Positions 22,270-35,777 are shown, counted from the stretch's first letter. The stretch is 64,000 bases of DNA from Kingdonia uniflora (GCA_014058105.1 JACGCM010001844.1:1860001-1924000), one strand, 5' to 3'. Numbers and translations: made by a program. The notes: a model not told the origin generated them from the sequence alone.

Positions 22270-22790
22270 GAATTAAACTCACCAAGATAAAGATGTAGTA
22301 GCCTACTCGTAGAAGCTTGAACTTTGTGAAGTAAAAATTATGATCGGTCGAAACTGTTGAAGGTAAAAGTCTGATATGTAGTCGAAGTCTGACCTTTGTG
22401 AAGTTAAAATTATGATCGGTCGAAGATGTCAAAGGTAGAAGTCTGATCTGAAGTAGAAGTTTAAACTTTGTAAAGTGAAAATTATGATCGGTCGAAGCTA
22501 TCAAAGGTAGAAGTCTGATCTGAAGTAGAAGTTTGAAGTTTGGGAAGTCAAAATTGGGATCGGTCGAAGCTGTCGAAGGTAGAAATCTAATCTGAAGTAG
22601 AAGTCTGAATTTTTTAAAGTTTAAATTGTGATCGGTCAAGACTGTCGAAGGTTGAAGTCTGAACTTTGTGAAGTGAAAATTATGATCGGTCGAAGCTGTC
22701 GAAGGTAGAAGTCTGATCTGAAGTAGAAGTCTGAACTTTGTGAAGTTAAAATTATGATCGGTCGATGTTGTCGAGGGTAGAAGTCTGATT
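22270..22790. repeat. 72-bp tandem repeat (about seven units)
   Basis: GATCGGTCGAAG-type starts recur at 22,342, 22,414, 22,486, 22,558, 22,630, 22,684 and 22,756. The step is 72 bp except one of 54 bp. Units differ by a few bases. Because 72 is a multiple of three, a repetitive - strand reading frame appears, but it is a by-product. Confidence 0.9.
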
Positions 22791-22805
22791 TACTGAAATA
22801 GAAGA

Positions 22806-23035
22806 TTAATCTGTTTGAATAGGCATTGACACCTTCGAGAAGGCTTTGAAGTAGAAGTCTGATTTGTTTAAAGTAAAAGTTTGATCTATTTGAGTAGGCT
22901 TCGACACCTTTGAGTGGGCTACGAAGTAGAAGTCTGATCTATTTAAAGTAAAATTTTGATCTGTATGAGTAGGCTTCGATACCTTCGAGAAGGCTTCGAA
23001 GTGGAAATCTGATCTTTTTGAATAACTGTAGTATG
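22806..23035. repeat. 75-bp tandem repeat (three units)
   Basis: Phrases of the form GATCTGTTTGAGTAGGCTTCGA recur at 22,808, 22,883 and 22,958, with matching CTTCGAGAAGGCTTCGAAGT arms after each. Confidence 0.8.
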
Positions 23036-23099
23036 ATCGAGCCCTCGCGAGTTTCAAAGATATGTAGATCGAACATTGTATGTTTTGTTGGACATCGAA

Positions 23100-23765
23100 G
23101 GCCGAAGCCACAGTGATGTAATTTTAAAAAAATTTCAGGCCGCATCCGTGTATCAGTCGGGCCGAGGGGACGTGATACCTAGAGCAAACCCAAAAATTTT
23201 CTGTACTTCGAAGGCCTAAGCCACAACAAAGCAATATCTGATCGCCCCCAATGCATTCCCGAGGGTACGGTCTTTCGACCATTTGTACCCCTCGAGTTTG
23301 CTCGAATGTTGGAAACTTGAGCCATTCAAGGTTGCCCACAAGTATTAGTCGGGGCGAGGGTGGACATGATACACGTGGTAAACCAGGAAAAGGACTGGGC
23401 TTCGACGGTTTCAGAGCCTGGACGAATTATATCTGATCGCCCCCAATGTATCCCCGAGGGTCCGGTCATTCGACCATCCTTGCCCCTCGAGTTTGCTCGA
23501 AATTGGAGAGTTGAGCACTTCAGGGTCACCCCCAGATATCTGTCGGGGTGAGGGTGGACATGTTACCCGGGATTAACCAAGAAATAGATTGGACTTCGAG
23601 AACCTTAGCCACAGCATAGCATATCTGATCACCCCCAATGCATCCCGAGGGTCCAGTATTTCAACTATCCTTGCCTCTCAAGTTTGCCCGAAATTGGAGA
23701 CTTGAAAATTTTCCAGATTACCCTCAAGTACTAGTCCGGTCTATGGATGACATGATACCTAAGTG
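23100..23765 (-). repeat. ~195-bp tandem repeats of the left Tat-like arm
   Basis: Four copies, each containing a TCGCCCCCAATGCATTCCCGA-like phrase, a CTCGAGTTTGCTCGAA phrase and a GGACATGATACC end. The ends fall near 23,180, 23,365, 23,557 and 23,755. They are the reverse complement of the repeats at 31,168-31,680. Confidence 0.85.
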
Positions 23766-24010
23766 AAACCAGGAGATTCAAAATATAACAGGAGACAAAG
23801 TAAGGGTGGAAAAACTTGTTTATTGAATGTTCTGGATTATATCCGCTGTAAATGGCTGGAGACATGGCCTGTTATTAGTGACCAGCTATATTGTGTTCCA
23901 CGGAGTAGTCGGCACGGGAAGAATTGGAACGGAGAGTGGGTACCATTGAGGAGAGTCTGTGGAAGTTGAAAACAAAGGGATGGGAAAGAGAAACTAATAG
24001 GGTGGGAAGC

Positions 24011-24025
24011 ACAGACGACGCCAAA
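24011..24025 (-). other. Primer binding site of the left Tat-like arm
   Basis: On the - strand TTTGGCGTCGTCTGT follows the LTR end CCTACA. This is the TGGCGCCGTCTG type seen in Tat-lineage elements. The same site is at 60,178-60,195. Confidence 0.7.
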
Positions 24026-24745
24026 TGTAGGAGCCTAATTTCTTTTGGAGGGGAAGTCGGCTCTTATACCACGGGGTTTTTCCTTAATCGGAGGATTCAA
24101 GCATATAATCTAGAATACATAAAATCAATAGACAATATACTTGCGTAGAGGCCTGAATGTGGCGCTCTACGACCTCGGATGTGGATTTTTAAGAGAGTTT
24201 ATATTACTGATGAGTAATTGATGGTTTGAATGTTGGGCTTTACATTGTGGTCAAAGGTAAACTACAAGAGCTCAGAGGGGAGAACTTCCAACCTCACCTT
24301 TGTTCCCCATCTCTCCTATTTATAGAATCATTGGAGGCTGAGTCACCAAGTGTGGGCCAGGTTACATGAGTACTGTTAAGATATTTAGGAGAAAGTATGG
24401 GCATTGGACATGTCTGCACTATCATGGGCATGGGCACCGAACATGTCTGATGTGATAGCTGCATGTCCCGTCATACTTCGACCTTGTACAGCTAAGGTCG
24501 AAGTGCTTCTGCTGCGATGTGTGGAATCTATTCTCGTGGCTTCGAGCAGAATATGCATCGAGTAGAATTCTGCGAGTAGAAGGCTGCGAGTAGGCTTCAA
24601 GTAGATTTCTGCGAGTAGAAGGCTGCGAGTAGGCTTCGTGTAGATTTCCGCGAGTAGGCTTTGAGTAGATTTCGAGTAAAAGGCTATGAATAGGCTACTA
24701 CATCGAATATATCGAAGCCTATTCAATCCCAAAAATAAGCCTTCC
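24026..24745 (-). repeat. 5' LTR of the left arm
   Basis: Read on the - strand, it shares with 24,990-25,397 (read +) a TCGGTGCCCAT phrase, CTTGGTGACT, ATAGGAGAGATGGG, GTAAAGCCCA, TCAGAGGTCGTAGAG-like and GCCTCTACGCAAGTAT. The U3 part (24,530-24,720) contains short repeats of TCTGCGAGTAGAAGG type and is not shared. The outer limit is uncertain. Confidence 0.6.
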
Positions 24746-25397
24746 AGAGATCCCCTGAGGACAAGCCTTCGACTCTAGACAAGCCTTTGACTCCAGACAA
24801 GCCTCGAGGATGGATTAACACATTACAGTAAAAACCCTTCAACCATAGCATAGCAACACACGGTCAAAATATGATAGGACAGGCAACCATCTCACCAGAC
24901 AAGCCGGCGCAATGATTGGTCACTACAGCTCTAGTGACAGGCCAAACCACTACGCCGCAATACCAGAGTACAGAGACACCTCCAAACATATGTCATAGTG
25001 ACAGTACAAACATGTCCGGTGCCCATATCCTGCCGGGATATCCTAACAGTAATCTTGTAATCTGAGCCATACTTGGTGACTAAGTTTCCTATGGTTCATT
25101 AAATAGGAGAGATGGGAAGCCAAGGAGGGGATGGAAAAATTATCTCTAGCCCTCCTATAGTTTACCTTCGACCACCCTGTAAAGCCCAGTATTCAAACCT
25201 TTGAATTTCTTATCAGTAATTGAATACTTCTTAAAAATCCTCATCAGAGGTCGTAGAGTGTCACATTTTGGCCTCTACGCAAGTATTTGTCTCTAGTTTA
25301 TTCACACTTTAGATCATTCACATGCTATCCTTTGATAGAAGATCAACTCAGTGTTGTAAGAGCCCACTTCCCTTCTAAAAGATGTCAGGCCCCTGCA
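24746..25397 (+). repeat. 5' LTR of the right Tat element
   Basis: Ends CCCCTGCA at 25,397, directly before ATTGGCACAGTCTGTGC, which is a decayed version of the left arm's primer site. TATA-like TTAAATAGGAGAG is at about 25,099. The start is placed at the symmetry point with the left arm and is uncertain. Confidence 0.6.
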
Positions 25398-25483
25398 ATT
25401 GGCACAGTCTGTGCTTCCCACCCTACCAGTGCCCTTTTTTCTTTTTCCTCTCCCTTAATTTTCTACATCCACTGCTTTCTTCA

Positions 25484-27060
25484 ATGGCACCCATCCTCCA
25501 TTCCAATTCAACCCAGGCAGGTAACTCCCTCGGCGGAGTGGCATCCCAAATAGCCTTATTATCTCAACAAGTCGTTCAAGCAGAGGAGCGCCACCATGCA
25601 CAACTTAACCAGGAGCTTGAAAACCACCACCTGGCGCTGGAAACTAAACAGAACTGCCGCTTAGACGATGAAATTTGGCAGAACAGGGCAATCGATGAGC
25701 TGCCCAACATCGTCTAGGAGTTACAGAGATTATAACCTCTGGAGGCTGCTTGCCCATCCCAAGCACCAGACCTGTCGTGCATATCTGCTCACACCCATCT
25801 AGGACCCTCACCCAACCGGTTCATACAGGTACCGAAGGCATTCCTCGTACAATTCCCCCAACCGGTTCTACCCACCTCGTGATTCACCCAACATAAGATT
25901 CTTCTTACACCACCGCCCACTCTTCCAGACATCCCAGACGCCGTCCCGCTCGAGAGCGGCTCAGGGAACGCAGTGCGAAATACATACCATATGCTCGACC
26001 CCACAACCTTCAAATTCCATCATCTTCCCCTCATCCAGCATATGTTGCATAGCTGGACTTCGACCACAAAATTTAACTAGTTATTCGCATCAGCGCGATC
26101 CCAGCCACCAATTCTTGGAGCAGCCACAATAACCCGATTTGCCTTAAAATTTTGGCTATCGAAATACCCCCTAATTTTTGTGCACCCAAACTCAGCAAAT
26201 ACCGTAACAGAAACCATAAATCCCACATTCTTGAATTTCAAAATGCCCTGAGCCTTTACTCCACGGCTGACTACCTGTTATGTCGCCTTTTCTGACCAGC
26301 CTTACTGACAGCCCCCTTTGATGGTAACACAACCTCCCAAACGGCTCGATACGAAGCTTCTAGCAACTATCACGGCTTTTTCATTTCTCAGTTTGTCTTC
26401 AATAAGGATAGAGAAGTCAGAGTTGATGCTCTGTTCAATTTCATAAAATCTAGCAATGAGACATTTGAAGTCTTCACCAAAAGATTCCTCGATGAATCAT
26501 GGAAAATAGAGAACCTTGACTGCGCGAATATTATTCTCGCATATTCGAATGCTCTGCCAAATCACAGTCCAGTAAAAGAACACCTAGTTCTCCATAAACC
26601 TCAAGCTCTTGAAGAGATGCTCTCAATGATCAATGGTTATATCGATCTCGAGCGCCTTCAAGAATCCCACAAACAGAGCCAGCCTTCCAACACCACGTAC
26701 TTCAATAAACCTCAGCAAAACCCACATTCTACTCAAACACCCCTGATCACTCCCATCTCATAGGAGACTTAGAGCCGCAAATACCCTAGCATCGATAACA
26801 GTGCCGAAGCTTGTAAGAAGCGACCAAAGCTTATTTTGCCTACACTCACTGCCCCCCTCAGTACCCTTCTACCACACATATAGGTAGACCCCATTCGGCG
26901 CATCCCTTTCCCTATCAAAGTCAGAGCATGCGAACATTATTGTGCCAATCATAAATGGCATTGCCACCATACCAACAAATGCTTTGCCCTCTAGCGCTCT
27001 CTCGAACTCATCCTCAAAGCAGGTTATCTAAATAAGTATATTACCGATCTTCCTAACTAC
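25484..27060 (+). pseudogene. Tat-type Gag, broken
   Basis: The ATG at 25,484 (MAPILHSNSTQAGN) is favoured because the left arm has the equivalent ATGGTACCCACTC at the same place. An N-terminal helix-rich stretch (RHHAQLNQELENHHLALE) is followed by a stop near 25,715. The capsid core lies at about 26,290-26,660 (TARYEASSNYHGFFISQFVF, FTKRFLDESWKIENLD). A decayed knuckle-like block CEHYCANHKWHCHHTNKCFAL is at about 26,928-26,990, followed by LILKAGYLNKYI. Several stops are present. Confidence 0.8.
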
Positions 27061-27289
27061 CACGGTGGGTCTTACCTCCATCCTCAATCCACCCCTACAG
27101 CTGACCCGGCCATGGTACATATCTACAGATCATACTTTATCAAAGTTAACATTATAGTCAATCCACCCCTACCAGGAGAAATTTCCCACACTCCTGCCAG
27201 AGCCAAGCCGTCTCCCTCGCCTAAAAGGCATTTCTTTCATCGACTGTGACACTTCACATGTCTGTTTCCCCCATTCTGATCCATTAGTC

Positions 27290-27720
27290 ATCATGATTAA
27301 GATCAAAAACCTTGTCCTTCACACAATGCTCATAAACACAGGGAGCGCAGCTGATGTCCTGTTTCTCCCAACCGTCGAATAAATGAAGAAAACCGACCTC
27401 ATAACTGCCACCAATGTCGAATTGAAAGGCTTCAATGGGGCTCAAAAGTTGCTATTGGTCAAATCAGCTTACCAGTAACCACTGGCCCCGTTACACACCA
27501 AACTAGTTCCCTTGTCATCGATAAGAAGTCTGAATGCCACAGTATACTCAGACGAGATTGGCCCCATGCCATGCGAGCCATACCTTTGACCTATCACTAG
27601 ACCCTTCGTTTTACCACTTCCAAAGGTACCTGGAACTTGAAAGGCTCTCAACGCCCCGCCCGTTCATGCGAGCACCCAGAGATCGATCAGACCCCGGAAC
27701 TCATAAGCTGTCCATAGCAA
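27290..27720 (+). pseudogene. Tat-type protease, catalytic Asp changed to Asn
   Basis: At 27,326-27,370 the frame reads MLINTGSAADVLFLP, the retropepsin active site. The family has DTGS; here codon 27,335-27,337 is AAC (Asn), a single G-to-A change from GAC. Further on FNGAQKLLLVKSAYQ-like and SLVIDKKSECHSILRRDW (27,500-27,560) match the second half of the domain in shifted frames. Inactive. Confidence 0.8.
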
Positions 27721-27723
27721 TCG

Positions 27724-28610
27724 TTGTCTTTTTCTACCCCCACACCTTCGACAGAAGCCTCCCCACCCATCGAACCCACAGTTTATATCGAACTCGACGG
27801 TCCTGGTCGAGGTATATTCATCAGAACTTTTCTCAATGATGCAGAACGCCTCGAGCTCACAGATTTCCTTCGAGCAAACAATAATGTCTTTGCATGGACG
27901 TTCCAGGAGATGCCCGATGTCGACCCCAACTTGGCATACCATCGCTTCGACCTCATTCCCTATTCCTCAGCAGTCAAACAGAAGAAGCGTAACCTGGCAC
28001 CATGACTTCGAAACGCACTAAACCTTGAAGTGGACAAGCTCATAGTTACAGGTTTTATTAAAGAAGTAAAGTATGCTGACTGGATATCAAACATTATGGC
28101 AGTTCCAAAGAAGAATGGCAAGATCAAAATTTGTGCCGACTTCACAGACTTCAATAAGCACACACCGAACGACAGTTTCCCTCTCCTAACTATTTCAGCA
28201 CATCTCGATGCCACTGCGGGACACGAACGCCTATCAATGATGGAGGCAGCTTTGGTTTACAATCAGGTTCCCCTCCTCCCTGAAGATCAACTTAAAACTT
28301 CCTTTAACACTGAATAAGGCCTTTACTATTTTAATGTTATGCCCTTCAGCCTTAAAAATGCGGGAGCCACTTACCAACGCCTTGTCACTGCCATGTTTAA
28401 ACCTTTGTTTGGCAAGTTGGTCGAAGTCTACATCGACGACATATTATGCAAAAGCCATCGGAAACATACCCATATCCAAGACCTAACCAAAATATTTTCG
28501 ATACTTTACACATATAAAATGAAACTCAACCCAGACAAATGCCATTTTGGAGTTTCATCTGGTAAATTTTTAGGCCACCATATCTGCACGGGGTATCTAG
28601 ATTGACCCCA
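27724..28610 (+). pseudogene. Tat-type reverse transcriptase, broken
   Basis: 27,724-28,005 gives the linker FAWTFQEMPDVDPNLAYHRFD. 28,030-28,317 gives fingers/palm (IMAVPKKNGKIKICADFTDFN and a broken NDSFPLL segment). 28,339-28,605 gives MPFSLKNAGATYQRLVTAMF with the catalytic YIDD at 28,429-28,440 and NPDKCHFGVSSGKFLGH. One stop lies at 28,004 and another near 28,315. Many family residues are kept, but DMPxA-type primer-grip residues near 28,190-28,230 have changed. Confidence 0.88.
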
Positions 28611-28633
28611 CCCATATTCGAGCCCTCATCGAT

Positions 28634-29092
28634 ATGCCTTCGCCCCAAACTAGGAGAGACGTCCAAAAAGTGGCTGGCAAGATAGCAGCCCTTAACCGTT
28701 TAATTTATAAATCCTCATACAGATGTGCATGGCTCTTCTCCCTCTTGCGCGACCAAAGCATCCACAAAGAAAAAAAGAAAAACAACCCCGAAATCAACTG
28801 GACACCCGAGTGTGAACAGGCCTTCCTCAAACTCAAAACCTATCTTGGCCAACCACCCATTATCAGCACCCCTATCGAAGGTGAAACACTCTCTTTATAC
28901 CTCGCTGCCATAGACATTTCCATCAGTTCAGTACTTATTCGATTAGACTCAAACATTAAGAAACCTGTATATTTCATCAGTAAAACTCTAACCCCCACAG
29001 AAACTCGGTATTCGATACTTGAGCATTTGCTCCTTACACTTGTTTATTCAGCCCGCAGACTCAAACCATATTTTCAAGCTCACCCCATCTGA
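28634..29092 (+). pseudogene. Connection and first RNase H domain (Tat element)
   Basis: A 152-codon open stretch. DVQKVAGKIAALNRLIYKSS is the connection part. TPECEQAFLKLKTYLGQPPI then SLYLAAIDISISSVLIRLD and KPVYFISKTLTPTETRYSIL form the first RNase H, in which the catalytic Asp position reads AAIDIS-like. It ends at a TGA after LKPYFQAHPI. Confidence 0.85.
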
Positions 29093-29149
29093 GTTATAAC
29101 AAGTTATCCCTTTCGTGAAGTACTCAATAAAAAAGAAAAATCTAGATGA

Positions 29150-29725
29150 GTGCAATAGTGGTCTGTGTACCTTGGCGAACATGAAATTACCTTCGAGAAG
29201 CAAGTATCCCAGAAATGCCAAGCAGTAACAGACTTTTTAGCAGACTTCCCGATCGAAGATATCGATTGGGAAGAACACGAAGATGACTTATCAGAAGGCC
29301 AACCCAAAATAACGGATCCCAAGGGCCCTCACACTAGCTGGCGTTTATTCACCGATGGATCCGTAGGACCTAATGGCTCAGGAATTAGTATTGTCTTGGT
29401 AACACCCACTAATGATCGAATATAAAAAGCTGTCAAACTTACCTTTGAATGTTCCAATAATGAAGCTGAGTATGAAGCCTTGATCCATGGCCTCGACCTC
29501 GCTCTCAATCTCAGAATTCCTAAAATTGCCTTTTTCACAGATTCCCAACTTGTTCAGAGGCATTATAGAGGAGAAAATCAAGCTAACGGTCGCATAGCTG
29601 ACTATGCTCTCTTGGTAAGACAACGCATGGACAGATTTCCCAAAAAATCCACAATCACTCATTACCCTCATGAAGAAAGCAGACACGCAGATGCCCTCAC
29701 CTACATAGCTTCTACGCTCGGATAA
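29150..29725 (+). pseudogene. Second (archaeal-type) RNase H of the Tat element
   Basis: 29,165-29,425 contains FLADFPIEDIDWEEHED, the typical Tat tether, then SWRLFTDGSVGPNGSGISIV with the first catalytic Asp. After a TAA at 29,423-29,425 the frame continues with FECSNNEAEYEALIHGLDLA (catalytic Glu), FFTDSQLVQRHYRGE (second Asp) and HEESRHADALTYIAS. The acidic residues are all present. A dual RNase H arrangement separates Tat from other Ty3 clades. Confidence 0.9.
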
Positions 29726-29929
29726 TCAAATTCTTGGACCCTCCATATCGAAGTACTCGAACGCCCAAGTATCGACCATATGGAAGTCACTGCCACCAAT
29801 ACTGGGGGCGAGAGTCTCGATCCAGACGATTGGCGAAGATCATTCCACCATTACTTCAACAATTCTACCCTCCCAGATGATACCAAAGCTAAACGGTCGA
29901 TGTTAGGAAATTGCTAAAGATGCACTATC

Positions 29930-31095
29930 CGTAAAAATGAATTACGTCACAAATCCCCGAATGGCGTCCTCCTTCGATGCATATCCCAAGCCGAAGACTC
30001 TATAGTTTTAGCTAAACTTCATGAAGGAACTTGCGGTGCTCACACTGCTGGTCGTTCTATGGCCCTTCGAGCTGTTACCCAAGGATTATTTTGTCCTAAT
30101 ATGAAAAAATAAGCCGAAGAGTATGCAAAACACTGTGACAAATGCCAACGTCATGCTCATGACATCTATTGCCCTTCTCAAGACCTCCATTTCTGTCAAG
30201 TCTCCTGGCCATTCAAATGATTGGCCATCAATCTCATCGGTCCCTTCCCAAAAGCCTCGGGTAGCAGAGAAAATGTTATTGTCGCAACAGATAACTTTAC
30301 CAAATGGGTCGAAGCTGTACTTTTGTGCCAAACTAGAAAAGAAGAAGTTATCAATTTTCTATTGGAAAACATCATCACACGCTTCAGCAGCCCCCATATG
30401 ATTTAATACGATAATGGTCCCCAATTCGTTGGCAGTAAAGTCAGAAACTTCCTCAAAAAGCACAACATCATTCTCTCACCCTCAACACCTTATTATCCCC
30501 AAGGCAATGGTCAATTCGAGGCGATCAACAAAACCATTATCGACGGTCTAAAGAAAAGAGTTGATGCAAAGAAAGGACGATGGGTTCAAGAGTTACAACA
30601 TGTCATCTGGGCTTGCCGAACAACACCGAGAAAGTCTATAGGCTATACCCCCTTCCTCCAAGTATATGGTACCGAAGTTGTGCTCCCCACTCAATTCGAA
30701 GTACCCACATGAGACTCTAACCTCCCAGATAAAGACAATGAGTTTGAGCTCACTTGTAACATGTTATGGATCAACGAAACTAGATATTGAGTTATTGCCA
30801 ACCTGGGCCACTACCACACATCACTTCAGAAATCCTACAACAAGAGAGTTTGACCACAGAGTTTCAACATTGGAGATCTAGTACTTTGATGTGTCAACCA
30901 ATCCTCGAAACCTCGAAATGCCGGCAAGCTAGCCCAATCCTAGGAAGGACCTTATGTCGTGTACGATAAAACTGACAAGGGTTCTTACTATCTCATGACA
31001 GAAGACGGCGAGCCTTTACCAAACCCATGAAACACAATGCAGTTGGTCTCCTATAACAGGCCATATCCTCAAACTTGTACAACTGATATAATCTA
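29930..31095 (+). pseudogene. Tat integrase, first catalytic Asp changed to Asn
   Basis: The zinc module is present: LHEGTCGAHTAGRSM (His pair) and HCDKCQRHA (Cys pair), about 30,020-30,155. In the core the first Asp block reads AINLIGPFP near 30,222-30,250, where the family has MDxxGPFP, so Asp has become Asn. The second block is stop-Y-DNGPQF near 30,405-30,430 with Asp present. The third reads NGQFEAINKTI near 30,505-30,535 with Glu present. The C-terminal part (GPYVVYDKTDKGSYYL) is at about 30,950-31,000. Several stops. Confidence 0.87.
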
Positions 31096-31167
31096 GAGTA
31101 ATCAATAAACACTTTTTCCACCCATACTTCATCTCTTATTTTCATTGAATTTCTTGGTTTAACTTAA

Positions 31168-31680
31168 GTATCATGTCAACCTTCGACCCGACTGATACTT
31201 GGCGGCGACCTTGAGATTTTTAAGCTTCTAATTTTGAGCAAACTCAAGGGGTAAGGATGGTCGACAAACCGGACCCTCGAAAATGTATTGGGGGCGAACA
31301 AATATGCTTCAATCAAGCTCTGAATACGCATGATCGAAGCATTGAAATTTCTGAATAACTGATTTCTTGGTGCCCCAGGTATCATGTCCACCCTTTCCCC
31401 GACTGATGCATGAGGGTGACTTTGAAATTTTCCAGTATCCAACATTCGAGCAAACTCAAGGGGCACGAATGGTCGAAAGACCGGACCCTCAGGAATGCAT
31501 TGGAGGCAAACACATATTGCTTCGCAATGGCTTAGGCCTTCGAAGTCCAGTGAATTTCTGGGTTTTATCTAGGTATCATGTCCCCTCGGTCCGACTGATA
31601 CTCGGCGGTGACCTTGAAATTTTACAAACTTCCAACATCGTTGTGGCTTTGTCCTTCGATGTCCAACAGATTATTCAGGG
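31168..31680 (+). repeat. ~200-bp 3' untranslated repeats of the Tat element
   Basis: GTATCATGTC starts recur at 31,168, 31,379 and 31,573. Each unit contains CCGACTGAT, GAGCAAACTCAAGGGG and CCGGACCCTC phrases. They are inverted copies of 23,100-23,765. Such repeats between pol and the 3' LTR are common in Tat/Ogre-type elements. Confidence 0.85.
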
Positions 31681-31715
31681 TTTGATCACTCTACAGTTAT
31701 TCGACAAAAATAGTA

Positions 31716-33808
<2,093 letters not shown>

Positions 33809-34160
33809 TGCTAGTTAAGTATTAAAGGAAGAGAAGATCATATGGTTGTTCCATTCTTATTATGTATCAACTTTTTGGAATAAAAATACTGAATGTATTG
33901 TACATAAGAAACTGAGACCAAAAGCCATCCTTGTTTACTAACACTTAAAGATTAACATTCAACTCCAAAAATTTATAAATCATATTTAATGTTTCTGAAG
34001 AATATTAGTCAACTGATCAATAAAAGTTGACACATCATGGTTATCTACAACAAGTTTTGTTGACAATGATTTTGATGTTAATCATCACTCATAAGGTCGT
34101 CTACCTCTGTGTGACCTATGTTTATTTGATGTTTTATGTTTATGTTTTAGCTTAAAGCTC
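33809..34160. other. No gene recognised
   Basis: AT-rich flank between the OPR relic and the next LTR. Confidence 0.6.
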
Positions 34161-34411
34161 TGTTGGAGAGGTCCAATGTGAGTTATTAGCAGTTTCCTAA
34201 ATTAAGTAGAATATTATTTCAATTAGAATTAGGGTTCCTAATTCTAACACCCCTTGTGTTCTATAAAAGGGGAGGTCTAGGTAATTTGTTTGACAGTTGA
34301 CTTTGATTAAAGTAAGTTGATTTGTTTAGTTAAAACACTAGTTTCCTTAACTCTCAAATACAACGTGATTTTCTTACGAATCACACTTCTGCGTTTGTAG
34401 TATTCACGTCA
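34161..34411 (+). repeat. Probable 5' LTR (251 bp)
   Basis: TGTTGGAGAGGTCCAATG start, TATA-like TTCTATAAAAGGGG at about 34,259, and TATTCACGTCA end directly before a primer site. No second copy is in the window. Confidence 0.65.
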
Positions 34412-34426
34412 ATTGGCGCCAGAGCT
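34412..34426 (+). other. Primer binding site
   Basis: ATTGGCGCCAGAGCT follows the LTR end. It has the TGGCGCC core of several plant Ty3 primer sites. Confidence 0.65.
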
Positions 34427-35777
34427 TCGTTAGATCTAAGAGTTGAAAGTTTCAAGAGCAAAGAAGCCTTGTGGAAAAACTACGACGAAGAAACCTACCC
34501 AAGCTAAAGACGTAACAAGGATAGATGATAAGCTTGAAAAGCTTATCGAGGCTTTGGGAAGAGGAGCCTTCCCCCCCCCCCCCAACCATCTCCGTTGGGC
34601 GTAACCAAAGATCTCTCTCTAGAGGGAAGCGTCGCTGCGAGGATTGACAACTTAAATAACTCTTTCGCAAACTTGAACGTTGAAACTGGGGTTCACGAAA
34701 GCAAAGGAATTGATTCCCAGCCAGCGTTAAGAACTTGGAGTTAATAACCGGCCACAACGTTGGTGGTACGTACAATGAGACGCCTCGACGAAACCATACC
34801 TTGTTGGCCTTAGCCCTGACAGTCACCACCAGAATGGCAGCCCCGGTTGTACTAAACAAGGCAGATTTCCTAGCTTGGGTTGCGCTACAGCAAGCCCAGG
34901 CCTATAATACCAATAGAAATACCAGAACCGCAGCTAATGGGAGCCCAACCCAGAGCTTGTGGGCTCAATGGGTTGGACTGCATCAGTCCTTACAAAGTTT
35001 TGATTTTGCAAACATTGATCCTTTTTAGTGGCCTCTCTTCGATGAAACAATTGTGGGCGATCTCCATGGCCACCGACGATCAATAACACCGACACCAACC
35101 GATCATGAAGTACTCCAAGAATCAAGAAAAACAGCCGGTGACAAGGACACGACCTCCCTCAAGAGAGAGGACTACCGAACCTCGAGCTAGCACCGAGAGC
35201 GCCACCAGGCATCGTAATATACCGGCCACCTCTAGTTGGTGACCGACAGAATCAGTCACCGAGAACTGCCCCGTTGGACAGACATGTCACGTCTCTTCCT
35301 ATGTCAGCAGATCAGTACCATCACTATCCCTCACAACGCGATACCAGCTTACCCCTAGCATTGGGAACACCAACAGCCCCTCTACCGGCTAGAAATAACC
35401 ATCACCAACCTCTTTTTTCGACAGCCCCGTTTGGCACACATGGAACTACCTTTCCCCTAAAATCCAATACCATGACAAGCATAATATCGACTCTGATAAA
35501 TGGCAAACGCCAGAGCTAAACCCCAAATATGGCTTCGAATACTGAGCACCCTACTTTAATGGATGGGAACCACAGGATGATGATGTGTTAAGTGTTCAGT
35601 CGATTGGGAGACATAAAACTGCAAGTTCTCGTTATATTCCAGCTGGAGAGAGAGAACGGCAATTCAGTGGATGAGACCAAGGCCGTGGTTTTTACCCCCT
35701 GGTTGGCACCCCATTGCGTGGTCGTTATTAACAGCATCCACTTGGTTCACTTCCTCGACGGCCAAGACATCCGTATT

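Larger units (their letters stand above)
22262..24745 (-). mobile_element. Tat-like Ty3/gypsy derivative, gag-pol deleted
   Basis: On the - strand this block has an LTR (about 24,745 to 24,026), a primer site, and a short leader. It then has four ~200-bp repeats homologous to the 3' untranslated repeats of the element at right, and then tandem-repeat DNA. It is a reverse-complement relative of 24,746-31,715, but everything from gag to integrase is missing between about 23,760 and 23,780. No opposite LTR is recognised on the left. Confidence 0.65.
24746..31715 (+). mobile_element. Tat-lineage Ty3/gypsy element, 3' end missing
   Basis: LTR, mutated primer site, gag, protease, RT, RNase H, a second RNase H, integrase and a 3' repeat region are present in + orientation. 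The second RNase H domain before integrase is the mark of the Tat clade. The copy lacks a 3' LTR: homology stops shortly after the 3' repeats at about 31,715. It lies head to head with the deleted relative at 22,262-24,745. Confidence 0.85.

Noticed and set aside
22262..22639. 125-codon - strand frame with 24-residue repeats
   Set aside because: It is the translation of a 72-bp tandem DNA repeat inside a retroelement derivative. No start context or family match.
25789..26013. 74-codon - strand frame rich in Gly and Arg
   Set aside because: Antisense to the Gag region of the Tat element. No independent support.
34571..34583. Run of 13 C as a possible functional G-quadruplex
   Set aside because: A single homopolymer in a decayed leader. 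It may also be a sequencing length error; no other G/C runs nearby.
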